A stretch of 64,000 nt of DNA from JADJSS01 sp046329815 (lineage in GTDB: Bacteria; Bacteroidota; Bacteroidia; Chitinophagales; JADIYW01). The position numbers and the translations under genes are program-made. Shown one piece after another: positions 25,898-35,900 of the stretch; position 1 is the first letter of the stretch; each line of letters starts with the position of its first letter. A model generated the notes under the pieces. That model was not told where the DNA came from, made no database searches, and was given only the letters and a program-made list of their open reading frames with translations. The stretch is from positions 930,001 to 994,000 of the forward strand of contig JAXLTY010000001.1 in the NCBI GenBank assembly GCA_046329815.1, in the 5' to 3' direction.

Positions 25898-26758
25898 CTA
25901 TTTTAAAATATCTAATAAATATTGGCCGTAGCCGCTTTTTAATAATGGTTGTGCAATGGCGTTTAATTGTTCTGCTGTAATAAATTTTTTTCTGTAAGCG
26001 ATTTCTTCAATGCAACCAACCTTTAAACCTTGTCGTTGTTCTATTACCTGCACAAATTGTGATGCCTGCATCAATGAATCAAATGTACCGGTATCTAACC
26101 AAGCTGTGCCTCTGTCTAAGATGCCGACTTTCAATCTTCCTTGTCGTAAATACTCTTTGTTGACATCCGTAATTTCATATTCACCACGTGGACTTGGCTG
26201 CAATTCTTCTGCAATTTTTACTACGTCATTATCATAAAAATATAAACCAGGAACCGCATAATTAGATTTCGGAACTTTTGGCTTTTCTTCAATAGAAATC
26301 GCCTTAAACTCTTTATCAAATTCTACCACACCATAACGTTCCGGATCGGAAACATGATACGCATAAATCACACCACCATCAGGATCATTATTTTTCGTCA
26401 GCAAATCCATTAAACCTGAACCATAAAAAATATTATCGCCAAGTACTAAAGCTACTTTATCGTTTCCGATAAATTCTTTACCAATCACAAATGCCTGCGC
26501 CAAACCATTCGGCACTTCCTGAATGGCATACTGAAAATCACAACCATAAATTTTTCCATCGCCAAGCAAACGCTGAAAGTTTGGCATATCGTGTGGTGTA
26601 GATATAATTAAAATTTCATTAATTCCTGCCTGCATCAAAACCGACAATGGATAATAAATCATTGGCTTATCATAGATCGGCATAATTTGTTTGCTGATCG
26701 CATAAGTGATTGGATATAAACGTGTTCCTGAGCCGCCTGCCAAAATGATTCCTTTCAT
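25898..26758 (-). CDS. rfbA: Glucose-1-phosphate thymidylyltransferase
   Basis: The 286-residue product carries the nucleotidyltransferase motif LAGGSGTRLYP (residues 6-16), LVLGDNIFYG near 107, the sugar-site segment GVVEFD, EKP near 160 and TAWLDTGTFDSL near 220, which together define RfbA/RmlA. It makes dTDP-glucose, the entry to dTDP-rhamnose and other deoxysugars. The start is the ATG at 26758; the frame is open to a GTG at 26803, but the extra residues are not part of the family. The TATTTTTG promoter lies at 26886-26893. Confidence 0.94.
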   Translation of the reverse strand: MKGIILAGGSGTRLYPITYAISKQIMPIYDKPMIYYPLSVLMQAGINEILIISTPHDMPNFQRLLGDGKIYGCDFQYAIQEVPNGLAQAFVIGKEFIGNDKVALVLGDNIFYGSGLMDLLTKNNDPDGGVIYAYHVSDPERYGVVEFDKEFKAISIEEKPKVPKSNYAVPGLYFYDNDVVKIAEELQPSPRGEYEITDVNKEYLRQGRLKVGILDRGTAWLDTGTFDSLMQASQFVQVIEQRQGLKVGCIEEIAYRKKFITAEQLNAIAQPLLKSGYGQYLLDILK

Positions 26759-26885
26759 TTTAATTGTTTTATTGTTATATAATGGTGTAAATGGAATTCG
26801 CACATAAATTATTTAGATTTTATTGTAAATACCTATGCTCATTTCATGTTTTAAAGATTTAAATTAGATTGTTGGTAATTATCGG

Positions 26886-26893
26886 CAAAAATA
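26886..26893 (-). promoter_or_regulatory. TAnnTTTG promoter of rfbA-galE
   Basis: The minus strand reads TATTTTTG, about 128 bases before the rfbA ATG, leaving a long leader of about 120 bases that could hold control elements. Confidence 0.5.
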
Positions 26894-26957
26894 CACACTT
26901 AAATACTGTAAATTGAATATGTTTGCGTATAAAATTGGTAGATTAAAAAATTTATGT

Positions 26958-26965
26958 TAATTTTG
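26958..26965 (+). promoter_or_regulatory. TAnnTTTG promoter of the two-component operon
   Basis: TAATTTTG is preceded by TTG at 26935-26937, a 20-base gap that suits the Bacteroidota -33/-7 pair. The ATG is at 26994. Confidence 0.6.
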
Positions 26966-26993
26966 CGTTAACACATTAAACTTTTATACGATT

Positions 26994-27680
26994 ATGGCTG
27001 AAAAAACATTTAAAATCTTGGTAGTTGATGACGAACCGGATATCCTTGAATTCTTAAGTTACAATTTAGAAAAAGAAGGATTTTTGGTTGAAACGGCAGA
27101 AAACGGAAAGCAGGCACTGGAAAAAGCAAAAAAAAATCAACCTGATATTATCTTATTAGATGTAATGATGCCGGAAATGGATGGTATTGAAGCATGCAGA
27201 ACATTGCGCGAAATGCCTCAGTTTGAAAATACAATTATTGCGTTCTTAACTGCACGCACAGAAGATTATTCACAAATTGCAGGTTTTGAAACCGGCGCTG
27301 ATGATTATATCAGTAAGCCAATAAAACCAAGGGTTTTAGTAAGTCGTTTACGTGCATTATTGCGCAGATACGAAGCAAAAGAAGCAAAATCAACATTCTT
27401 AGATGTAGGCAATATTCAAATAGACAGAGAACGCTATTTGATCATTTTCAATAACAAAGAAATGGCTGTTCCACGTAAAGAATTTGAATTACTATATTTA
27501 TTAGCATCTAAACCTGGAAAAGTATTTAAACGTGATGAAATTTTGAATGAAATTTGGGGTCGTGACATCATTGTTGGCGACAGAACTATTGACGTTCACA
27601 TCCGTAAATTACGTGAAAAATTAGGCGAAGATTTAATTAAAACAGTAAAAGGAATCGGTTATAAATTTGAAGATCTATAG
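26994..27680 (+). CDS. OmpR/PhoB-family response regulator
   Basis: The 228-residue protein has a receiver domain (acidic pair in VVDDEPD at 11-17, phosphoacceptor Asp56 in LLDVMMPEMDG, Thr86, Lys108 in SKP) and a C-terminal winged helix (DVGNIQIDRERYLI, then RKEFELLYLLAS and GDRTIDVHIRKLREKL). Its partner kinase follows after six bases. The PhoB/PhoR-like layout suggests phosphate or envelope sensing, but no target genes point to either. It has its own promoter. Confidence 0.94.
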   Translation: MAEKTFKILVVDDEPDILEFLSYNLEKEGFLVETAENGKQALEKAKKNQPDIILLDVMMPEMDGIEACRTLREMPQFENTIIAFLTARTEDYSQIAGFETGADDYISKPIKPRVLVSRLRALLRRYEAKEAKSTFLDVGNIQIDRERYLIIFNNKEMAVPRKEFELLYLLASKPGKVFKRDEILNEIWGRDIIVGDRTIDVHIRKLREKLGEDLIKTVKGIGYKFEDL

Positions 27681-27686
27681 TAAATT

Positions 27687-28730
27687 ATGAGAAGCACACC
27701 TTCTCCAAATATAATTTCGATTTACAGTAGTTTGGCAGTAGCATTTTTTTCTACTGCCATCTTTTTATGCATTAGTCTTATTTTTCATCTTTACCTTCCT
27801 GTCAAAGATTATTTTATTTACACTACTATTATTTTGCTTGTAACCTTTTTTCTTTTCCGTTTTATTTTGGTTCGATTTATTTACAACAAGATTAAAATCA
27901 TTTACAAAACAATTGGTAAGCCATTAAAATTTGAAAACGAAATAAAAACAGGCAGCAATAACTTATTAAAAACAGTAGAGCGTGACGTTGCTGAATGGGC
28001 AATCAATAAAAATAAGCGCATTCGCGAATTACAACGTATGGAACAATACCGAAAAGAATTTGTAGGTAATGTTTCACACGAATTGAAAACACCTATTTTC
28101 AATGCACAAGGTTATATTGAAACCGTTTTGGAAAGCGATTTGGATGATCCTGATTTTATAAAAAAATACCTGGAAAAAGCCAATGCCAACATTGACCGTT
28201 TGGAAAATATAGTAACAGATCTGTTGGAAATCTCAAAGTTTGAATCCGGCAGAATACAGTTAGAAAAAGAAGCGTTTGACATTGTAAAACTAATTAAAAA
28301 AGTTTTTTTTCAATATCATCACATTGCAGAACAACAGCACGTAAAACTTACAGTGCATGGCGATGAAAATACTTTTTTTGTGTTTGCTGACAAAAACAGA
28401 ATTACTCAAGTGCTCGAAAACCTGATTTCCAATTCCATCAAATATGGCAGGCAAGACGGCAGCACTGATATTTATCTGCACGATTTGGACGAACAATATT
28501 TAATAGAGATTTCTGATAACGGACCAGGCATTTCACCGGAACATTTACCACGTTTGTTCGAACGTTTTTACAGAGCCGATAAAAGCAGGAACCGAAAAAT
28601 AAACGGAACCGGTTTAGGTTTATCCATCGTGAAAAATATTATAGAAGCGCATGAGCAATCAATCAACGTGCGCAGTGAATTAGATAAAGGCACTACGTTT
28701 AGTTTTACGCTGCAAAAATATACTGAATAG
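27687..28730 (+). CDS. PhoR-like sensor histidine kinase
   Basis: The 347-residue kinase has two adjacent membrane helices (about residues 13-35 and 42-66) with almost no periplasmic loop, then a linker, the H-box His131 in FVGNVSHELKTP, the N-box VLENLISNSIKYG, the G1 box SDNGPGI and the G2 box GTGLGLSIV. With so short a loop it probably senses within the membrane or through a partner protein. It phosphorylates the adjacent regulator. Its stop is one base from the stop of the convergent phosphatase gene. Confidence 0.93.
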   Translation: MRSTPSPNIISIYSSLAVAFFSTAIFLCISLIFHLYLPVKDYFIYTTIILLVTFFLFRFILVRFIYNKIKIIYKTIGKPLKFENEIKTGSNNLLKTVERDVAEWAINKNKRIRELQRMEQYRKEFVGNVSHELKTPIFNAQGYIETVLESDLDDPDFIKKYLEKANANIDRLENIVTDLLEISKFESGRIQLEKEAFDIVKLIKKVFFQYHHIAEQQHVKLTVHGDENTFFVFADKNRITQVLENLISNSIKYGRQDGSTDIYLHDLDEQYLIEISDNGPGISPEHLPRLFERFYRADKSRNRKINGTGLGLSIVKNIIEAHEQSINVRSELDKGTTFSFTLQKYTE

Positions 28731-28731
28731 A

Positions 28732-29184
28732 TTACTTATATTTTTCAATGATTTTATCACATGCTTTATCCAGCATCTGAAATACTTCTTCAAAACCATT
28801 ATCATCAAAATACGGATCAGGCACACTCATCATTTCATCAGGATAAACTTCGTCCATTATTAGTTTTATTTTTCCTTCTTCTTTCGCATCCAAAGCCCAA
28901 TTTTTCAGGTCTTTATAATTAGAAGTATCCATCGCAAATATTAAATCGAACTCTTCATAATCGGTGCTGCGTACACTGCGCGCACGTTGATCAGAGATGT
29001 CAATGCCATATTTTGCTGCTATTTTTACGCTGCGTGTGTCAGGCGCCGAACCTAAGTGCCATTTTCCGGTGCCTGCGCTATCTACGTACCAATCCAGGTT
29101 TTGCTGTTTGCATTTATGTTTCAAAATTCCTTCAGCCAATGGAGAACGACAAATATTTCCTAAGCAAACCATTAATACTTTCAT
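28732..29184 (-). CDS. Low-molecular-weight protein-tyrosine phosphatase
   Basis: The 150-residue product has the P-loop VCLGNICRSPLAEG (nucleophile Cys7, Arg13, Ser14) and the general-acid segment VPDPYFDD near 118, so it is complete and likely active. Cytoplasmic enzymes of this type dephosphorylate tyrosine kinases of polysaccharide export or arginine phosphate. No tyrosine kinase gene is adjacent. It is convergent with the histidine kinase. Confidence 0.93.
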   Translation of the reverse strand: MKVLMVCLGNICRSPLAEGILKHKCKQQNLDWYVDSAGTGKWHLGSAPDTRSVKIAAKYGIDISDQRARSVRSTDYEEFDLIFAMDTSNYKDLKNWALDAKEEGKIKLIMDEVYPDEMMSVPDPYFDDNGFEEVFQMLDKACDKIIEKYK

Positions 29185-29236
29185 GTCTATTTTATTTTCA
29201 ACTTTTAAAGTATAAAAATAGATAAAAGGATTTGAT

Positions 29237-29244
29237 TACTTTTG
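29237..29244 (+). promoter_or_regulatory. TAnnTTTG promoter of the FKBP lipoprotein
   Basis: TACTTTTG ends 15 bases before the ATG at 29260. Confidence 0.6.
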
Positions 29245-29259
29245 GTTTTTATAATTCAG

Positions 29260-30105
29260 ATGAAACAAAAACTGGTGATATTATTGCTGTTGCTGCCTGC
29301 TGCTATTTTTTCCTGCAATAAAAAGCAATGGAAAAAAACAGCCGATGGAATCTATTATAAAATAAGTACAGATGACACCAATAAAGTAAAACCGAAATAC
29401 AATGATTATGTATGGATGCATTTAAAAAAATACGAATCTAAAAAGAAAGAACTATTCAATACGCGCATTTTTGATAAAGATAAAGGTGTTGAAATGCAAT
29501 TGAAATATTCAGATAAAAAAGGTGAGATCGCTCCATTTTTTTTATTGCTTGGAAAAGGCGACTCAGTGGTTATTCGTATTCCTAAGAATTTACTGGACAG
29601 TAATGGAAGCGCTAAAAAGTATTACACTTACCAGTTAAACCTGATTGATTTTAAACCGCTTGCTATTTATGAATACGAGCAAAAAGAAAAATACGAACAG
29701 CAGGTTATTATCGATTCGTTGGCCATTTCAGATTATTTAAGCAATGAGAACTTGAAAGATTTTACAAAAGATGAAAACGGCGTTTGGTATAAAATAACTG
29801 CAAATACATTCGATAATCCTGTGTCTGCAAACGATGCTATTTCGATACATTACAAAGGCAGATTACTGAACAAAGAAGAGTTCGATAATTCGTTTGATCG
29901 CAAGATGCCATTGAGTTTTGTGCTTGATAAAAAACAAGTGATTGAAGGTTTGGATAAAGCGTTACTACATTTTAAGTATGGAGAAAAAGGCGTCATTATC
30001 ATTCCGAGCCGATTAGCTTATGGCGATAAAGAAGTCGGAAAAATTCCTGCAAATTCAGTATTAATTTTTGAAATAGAAATTTTTCCACAGAAAAAACAAA
30101 ACTAA
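29260..30105 (+). CDS. FKBP-type peptidyl-prolyl isomerase lipoprotein
   Basis: The ATG at 29260 starts a lipoprotein signal peptide (AAIFSCNKKQ); the frame is open to 29242 inside the promoter. Of 281 residues the C-terminal 100 are an FKBP domain: AISIHYKGRLLNKEEFDNSF, then PLSFVLDKKQVIEGLDKAL, GEKGVIIIPSRLAYGDKEVGKIPANSVLIFEIEIF. The N-terminal half (KIST..YNDYVWMHLKKYE) reads like a second, degenerate FKBP copy. It would fold exported proteins at the outer or inner membrane. Relatives in this phylum include the gliding-motility lipoprotein GldI, but I cannot claim that role. Confidence 0.87.
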   Translation: MKQKLVILLLLLPAAIFSCNKKQWKKTADGIYYKISTDDTNKVKPKYNDYVWMHLKKYESKKKELFNTRIFDKDKGVEMQLKYSDKKGEIAPFFLLLGKGDSVVIRIPKNLLDSNGSAKKYYTYQLNLIDFKPLAIYEYEQKEKYEQQVIIDSLAISDYLSNENLKDFTKDENGVWYKITANTFDNPVSANDAISIHYKGRLLNKEEFDNSFDRKMPLSFVLDKKQVIEGLDKALLHFKYGEKGVIIIPSRLAYGDKEVGKIPANSVLIFEIEIFPQKKQN

Positions 30106-30107
30106 TT

Positions 30108-31265
30108 TTATTCTGCTTCGACAACTGTTTCTAAATTTTTAGTGTATTCTTCATTCAGCGTTGCATTGTGTTTTTCTACCAGCGGATTCATTATTTTAAA
30201 CCACAATGGCGGAAATAATGCTAACGGAATCATGGCTAAATAACCGGTTGGCATTTGTGGCGCATTTTCAAAATGTCTTAATATTTGGTATTTTCTGCTT
30301 GGATTAAAATGATGATCGCTGTGGCGCGTCAACTCAAATAAAAATATTCTGCCTAACTCATGTCCTGAATTCCACGAATGATGCGGTTTCACTTTTTCAT
30401 AAGAACCATTTGGTAATTGTTTGCGCATCAAACCGTAATGTTCAATGTAATTTACAATTTCCAACAATAAAAAACCAATTGTAGCAGAAGCAATAAAACC
30501 AACAACACCAATCCAACCGAATACCAAGTAAATAGAGACAACAAACAGCACCTGAATAATTTGAAAACGTAACATTTCGTTGTGCAACGGATTCCAAAAA
30601 TTTTGTTTCATTTTTTTCAAACGATGCGCTTCCAAATGCCAGGCAGACATCCATGAACCGAAAACCGTGCGCGGAAAAAATGCATAAATAGATTCATTCA
30701 ATCGTGATGTTGCCGGATCTAATGGTGTTGAAACATTCTTGTGGTGACCACGGTTGTGCTCAATAAAAAAATGCATATACAAAGATGTCATCAACAATAA
30801 TTTTGACATAAATTGCTCATATTTTTTTGTGCGATGACCAAGTTCGTGCGCCACGTTGATGCCTAATGCACCACAAGCCAAACCCATTGCAGTAGTGATT
30901 CCTACAAACTCATACCATTGCAGCGGTTTTGTTGTAATAGTAATTAAATACCAGGTCAGAATAATAAACTGCAACGGCACCATACTGTAAATCAGTATAT
31001 CATAGTATATATCTTTTCGCTCTTCAGCTTCTTCTTCTGCCGTAAAATTTTCGGCAGTTCCTGTGAAAATAAATTCCATCGCAGGAATAAAACCATACAC
31101 AAACACAAATGCGAAAAACGACCAATAACCTAAAAAAGTAAAAGAGACATACATAATTGCAGGCAGCACGACAATTGGCGTAAAATATTTATAACGACGC
31201 CAAAACTTATGCAATTTTGTCATTTCGCTTTTTTGCTCACTCGCGTTAATCTGTAAAGTATTCAT
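30108..31265 (-). CDS. alkB: Alkane 1-monooxygenase (AlkB-type membrane di-iron enzyme)
   Basis: The 385-residue polytopic protein has all the histidine boxes of AlkB: HELGH (140-144), EHNRGHH (169-175), NYIEHYG (272-278) and RHSDHH (314-319). About six membrane helices surround them. It would hydroxylate terminal carbons of n-alkanes or similar lipids with electrons from rubredoxin, but no rubredoxin or reductase gene is nearby. The ATG at 31265 is chosen; the TTG at 31301 lies inside the -7 element TAAATTTG. It is divergent from a TetR regulator. Confidence 0.92.
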   Translation of the reverse strand: MNTLQINASEQKSEMTKLHKFWRRYKYFTPIVVLPAIMYVSFTFLGYWSFFAFVFVYGFIPAMEFIFTGTAENFTAEEEAEERKDIYYDILIYSMVPLQFIILTWYLITITTKPLQWYEFVGITTAMGLACGALGINVAHELGHRTKKYEQFMSKLLLMTSLYMHFFIEHNRGHHKNVSTPLDPATSRLNESIYAFFPRTVFGSWMSAWHLEAHRLKKMKQNFWNPLHNEMLRFQIIQVLFVVSIYLVFGWIGVVGFIASATIGFLLLEIVNYIEHYGLMRKQLPNGSYEKVKPHHSWNSGHELGRIFLFELTRHSDHHFNPSRKYQILRHFENAPQMPTGYLAMIPLALFPPLWFKIMNPLVEKHNATLNEEYTKNLETVVEAE

Positions 31266-31298
31266 ATTGTGAAAATTTAAATTATCGTCTGATTCTAT

Positions 31299-31306
31299 CA
31301 AATTTA
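31299..31306 (-). promoter_or_regulatory. TAnnTTTG promoter of alkB
   Basis: The minus strand reads TAAATTTG, 33 bases before the ATG at 31265. Confidence 0.55.
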
Positions 31307-31327
31307 GTAAAAAAAATTCTAAAAATC

Positions 31328-31351
31328 AAACTATTAATCTATTTTTAGTTT
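31328..31351. promoter_or_regulatory. Inverted repeat between alkB and tetR, operator candidate
   Basis: AAACTA (31328-31333) and TAGTTT (31346-31351) form an inverted pair spaced by 12 bases, directly upstream of the alkB -7 element. Position suits a TetR operator controlling both divergent genes; binding is inferred. The region is AT-rich, so chance is possible. Confidence 0.35.
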
Positions 31352-31406
31352 AATTTTAAGCACAAAATAGCTATTAAATTAACATAAGTAAAGCGAAATT
31401 GAGAAA

Positions 31407-32006
31407 ATGGGACGAAATGCAATACAAAAAACAAGAAATGCAAATCCTAAAAAACGTGATTTCTATATACAAAAACTGACCGAGATCTTTAAAGAACATG
31501 GTTTGAAAAAATACACGATGGATTCGATCGCAAGCGAATTAAATATCACCAAATCTACGTTATATCACTATTTCAGTTCGAAAGATGAAATGGTAGAAAT
31601 TGTTTTGATGAAAGTTTTGTCGCAGTTGGGCAATTTTGAATCTATAACAAAAAATAATGCTATTGATTTTGAAGAACGTTTTTATAAGGTGCTGGAATTA
31701 TTTTCAGAAACAATCACTGATATTTCCAATCTGATGCTGGCAGATTTACAAGACGACTATCCGTTGTTGTGGAACCAAGTGCAGCAATTTATTGAATACA
31801 CGACAAATGTTTTATCGAATTTTTATGACGAAGGCAAGAAAGCCGGAAAGTTTGTCGGCATTCATACATCGATTTTGGTAATGAGTGACCGCATGTTTTT
31901 TAATGCTATTTCCGATGTAGATTTTCTCACAAAAAATAAAATTACATTACGCATGGCGTTCGATGAATATTTCAGAATGAAGTGTTTTGGTTTTATAAAA
32001 CAATAG
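31407..32006 (+). CDS. TetR/AcrR-family transcriptional regulator
   Basis: The 199-residue protein has an N-terminal TetR helix-turn-helix (KLTEIFKEHGLKKYTMDSIASELNITKSTLYHYFSSKDEMVEIVL, about residues 24-68) and a helical C-terminal ligand domain. Its position, divergent from alkB, suggests that it controls alkB in response to an alkane, fatty acid or acyl-CoA; that is inference. Its last 14 bases overlap the end of the convergent epimerase gene. Confidence 0.9.
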   Translation: MGRNAIQKTRNANPKKRDFYIQKLTEIFKEHGLKKYTMDSIASELNITKSTLYHYFSSKDEMVEIVLMKVLSQLGNFESITKNNAIDFEERFYKVLELFSETITDISNLMLADLQDDYPLLWNQVQQFIEYTTNVLSNFYDEGKKAGKFVGIHTSILVMSDRMFFNAISDVDFLTKNKITLRMAFDEYFRMKCFGFIKQ

Positions 32007-32946
32007 AAAAACCAGCCGTAAACGCTTCATTTTTAGCAAGCATTTTACATGTATTTCTGTTAATAGCGTTTGTCGCAGCAGTCATCGGTTCAATACAAAC
32101 ATAAGGTTTGCCGATATTATCCGGCGCGTAGATTTGTGCAAATGCATAGTTTTTATCAAAGACAATTTTCATATCATTTAAAGAAAAAACGACTTGATTC
32201 TTTTCGTTTAAAATCAAATCCTGGAAACCATTATCTAATGCCATTCCGTTTAAGTTGATCTGATGATTCTGAAAATTAAATAACTTTTCTTTTTGAATCA
32301 GCTTTCCATTTGGAATCATTACTTCGTTTGTTTCAATAACGTTCTCAGCCGGAATTACCAATGAATATTGATGTCTTGATGTTGAATCAATTAAAAAATA
32401 CGGATGAAAACCAAAACTAACTGGCATAGGTTTTTCATCGTGATTTATAATAGTCGTTTCAATTTTCAATTCATTTTTTTGCAACTGATGTTTGACCTGA
32501 ATCTTATGTACAAACGGAAAAATAGATAACCAGTCTGCAGCATCAAAAACCAATTCAGCAATATGATAACAGGTTTGCGCGTCTTCATGCAAATCTATCG
32601 TTTTCCATTTGTCGGTTTTTAACAACAAACCATGCAGTGGCAAATTATTTCCATCGCGATAAATCAGATGCAGTTTGTCTTCCGGAAAAGAATGTAGTTG
32701 ATTTTCTATTAAAATAGCATCACTTTCCAGGCGGTTTGCCCATGGATGCATAAGCGGATTTCCGGCTAATTTTTGATTTGATTGATATTCTTCAAAAGAA
32801 AACGGAAAATACATTTTTTCATCGTCATGTTGCTTTAATGAAAACAGCGTATTTCCAATATTTACTACTATTTTGACTGAAATTTCGTCGTTATCTAACT
32901 CGATAACTTCAAAACCGTCTTCATCATATTTTTGAAAAAAATGCAT
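31993..32946 (-). CDS. Aldose 1-epimerase family protein
   Basis: The 317-residue product has the galactose-mutarotase fold: HPWANRLES near 71, LPLHGLLLK near 102, GFHPYFLID near 168 (catalytic His candidate) and CIEPMTAATNAIN near 285 (the Glu base in E-P-M-T). It would interconvert sugar anomers, but many relatives act on phosphorylated or other sugars. It starts two bases after the helicase gene ends, so it is in one transcript with it. Its end overlaps the TetR gene by 14 bases. Confidence 0.85.
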   Translation of the reverse strand: MHFFQKYDEDGFEVIELDNDEISVKIVVNIGNTLFSLKQHDDEKMYFPFSFEEYQSNQKLAGNPLMHPWANRLESDAILIENQLHSFPEDKLHLIYRDGNNLPLHGLLLKTDKWKTIDLHEDAQTCYHIAELVFDAADWLSIFPFVHKIQVKHQLQKNELKIETTIINHDEKPMPVSFGFHPYFLIDSTSRHQYSLVIPAENVIETNEVMIPNGKLIQKEKLFNFQNHQINLNGMALDNGFQDLILNEKNQVVFSLNDMKIVFDKNYAFAQIYAPDNIGKPYVCIEPMTAATNAINRNTCKMLAKNEAFTAGFSIVL

Positions 32947-32947
32947 G

Positions 32948-35900
32948 TTAATTCAAATTTACTTCGATCAATTCCATATCATCAACATACAACAAATAAC
33001 CTTGGATTTTTTGTTGTAAAGCAGTTGCACAAACCTGCATGTATTCCTGTAACTGCTTATTATATTTCTTTTCTTTTGCGCCTGTTTTATAGTCAATCAC
33101 AATACAATCATCTTCACTTAATAAAATTTTATCGGCACGCAATGATTGATTTTTATACAATAATTCGCGTTCATTAAAGTGCTGCCATTTTGCATCAAAC
33201 CATCTTTTTTGCTCAAACAAATCAATAATCTTTTTAGATAAATCAGTATAAAATGCAGTTTCCGATTCAGTCAGAGCAACCATATTCATTGCTTTTCCCA
33301 ATTGATCCGGCTGATTGATATTTGCCAGTATAGCATGTAAAACAGTACCTTTTGCCTGTGCATCATTATAATGTACTTTTCGTTTCAACTGAATTTTTTC
33401 TTTGAAATTTTGTACATCAACCAGCTGCATATATTTTATTTTAATACTGTCTTCTTTTTCCGAAACAATATTCGTTTTTTGTCCGTAAGTAAATTCATTG
33501 ACATCAATAGTTGCATTTTGTAAGTTTATTGACGGAATAATTGCGGACAATAAACGACTTACATTTTGTGGCAATGCTTCATCTTTCGCTTCTTTTTCAG
33601 CCGTTGACAAAATATATAGCTGCATTTCCGCGCGTGTAAAAGCAACATATAGCAAATTGATATTATCGATATACGTTGCTTCGACTTCTTTATTATATGC
33701 TTGTTCAAACAAACTATTTTCCATCTTTGAAGAAAATTCTACCGGAAAAGTTTTGAGCGCATCAAACGGTTCATCTTCATGTTGCAGCCAAATCAACGAG
33801 CGGCTTTTGGGCGACATTTTCCAATCGCAATAAGGAACAATTACTACAGGAAACTGCAATCCTTTTGACTTATGAATCGTGTAAATTTTTACTGCATCAA
33901 TTCCATCCGGTGGCAAGATGGAAAGCTTCTCTTTTTGTTCGTTCCAGAATTCCAGGAAATCAACGATTGCAGTTGATTTTTTAGCAGTATGCGAAAGCAC
34001 AATATCCTGAAAACGCCATATATAACTATCCGTTTGATGATCTAAATTAAATGCATTAATCAGCAAGAACACTAATTCATTAACAGCAATTGATGACAAT
34101 TGTGCTATATTTTCTTTATTTAAAAAGGGTACTTTTTCTTCAAAGAAATATATTTCGTCTTTTGGCTGAATTAAGTACGATTCAATATTTTCCTGTTCCA
34201 AAAACTGTGCATATAAATAATTCAATTTGACAGCATAAAAAGATTCTTTCGGATGTGAAATGTATTCTAACGCAGCAATTAACAACTTAATCGAAAGTTT
34301 ATTTTGCAACAACAATGACTCTGCAGAAACTACAGGAATATTGTTTTCCTGCAAATAATTTGCAACTGCTGCGCCATGCATATTATTGCGTGTCAGGATT
34401 GCAATATCACTGTATTTACTGGTGTTTTCAAGCGATCGTATGATTTTTAGAACTTCCTGCAAATGTGTATCATCTTCATTTTCTTCCGGTTTTGGCAACC
34501 ATTTGCATTGTACAAAACCAACAGCATCTTTTATTACATTTTGCTGAACATCTTCCAAAACAGCAGCAAATAATGGATTTTCAAGTGAAATATTATTCTT
34601 TACAGATAAGAAAAACGCGTTATTAAATTCAATAATTTCTTTCGCGCTTCTGCGGTTATCTTTCAAAGTTATTGATCTTAATTTATCGGTATGGAACGAT
34701 AAATCCGATTGAATGCCATTGATAATTAATTCCATTTTGCCTCCACGCCAGCGATAAATACTTTGTTTCGGATCGCCTACGATCAATACCAAACTGTCTG
34801 TATTTTGTAATATTTCTAAAAGCAATGGCAACATACCTTTCCATTGCAGCGTCGAAGTATCCTGAAATTCATCGATCAAGATGTACTTTAAAAAACTGGC
34901 TGATTTTTCAAAAATAAAAGGCACTTCTTCATGTTCAGCAATAACACTTACAATGCGGTTAGTGTCTGAAATCAATACCAGATTATTTTCAGCTTTGTAT
35001 TCTTTTATTTTTTGATTGATAAATGCAAGCAACGCCACTGAATAAATATTCTTCAATACTAATTCTGCTGCAATGTATTTTTTCTGATGTGTCTCTTTGT
35101 GTTGTATGACTGCCAGAATAAATGGTTGCAAATAATTATTCCAGGCGTTCTCCAAATGTTGTATAACAGCAGTATCTTTTAATTTAGATTTAGAATACAG
35201 ATCGTCGCCATCTAACATTTTTTGCAAATATGAATTGATTTCCGGTTCGTAGTTTTTTGTTTTATTTATAAATGACTGAATGCTTCTGTTACCTTGATAA
35301 AACTGGCTTAAATCCAAATTGTTATTTGCAATTTCATGTTCCACTTTTTTTGTCAGGTCATCTATCTTTTGTTTATATTGAACTATAATTTTTTTCAGTT
35401 TAACCAACACTTTTTTATACGTTTCTACATCAAAATCCTGGTTATTATTTTCATTCAGCAATTGATATTCTTCGTTCAGCAACTGGTTGCCTAACTTTAT
35501 TAATTGTTGTTCAATCTTCCAGCTTTTATCATCGTCTATTAAATCAAAAACAAAATCTTCTATCCATTTTGAGAACGGATCTTTATCAGTTTTATACTCT
35601 TTCAGCATGTCTTGCACTGCCTGCTGAACCACAGATTCTGTATCCAGTTCGATCTCCATACCAATCGGCAGATCCAGTTCTTTTGCAAATGAGCGAATAA
35701 TTGTCTGGAAAAAACTATCGATCGTAGAAATATTAAAATTAGAATAATCGTGTAAAATTAATTGTAGCGCGATGCTTACATTCTTATCAAAAAAAGCAGT
35801 GATATCAATATCTTTTTCCTGTTTAATTTCTTTAATGATAGTATTCTTAAGGTCGATTGTTTTCGATTTTTTTTCTTGTTTCTCTAAATTCTCTAATTCT

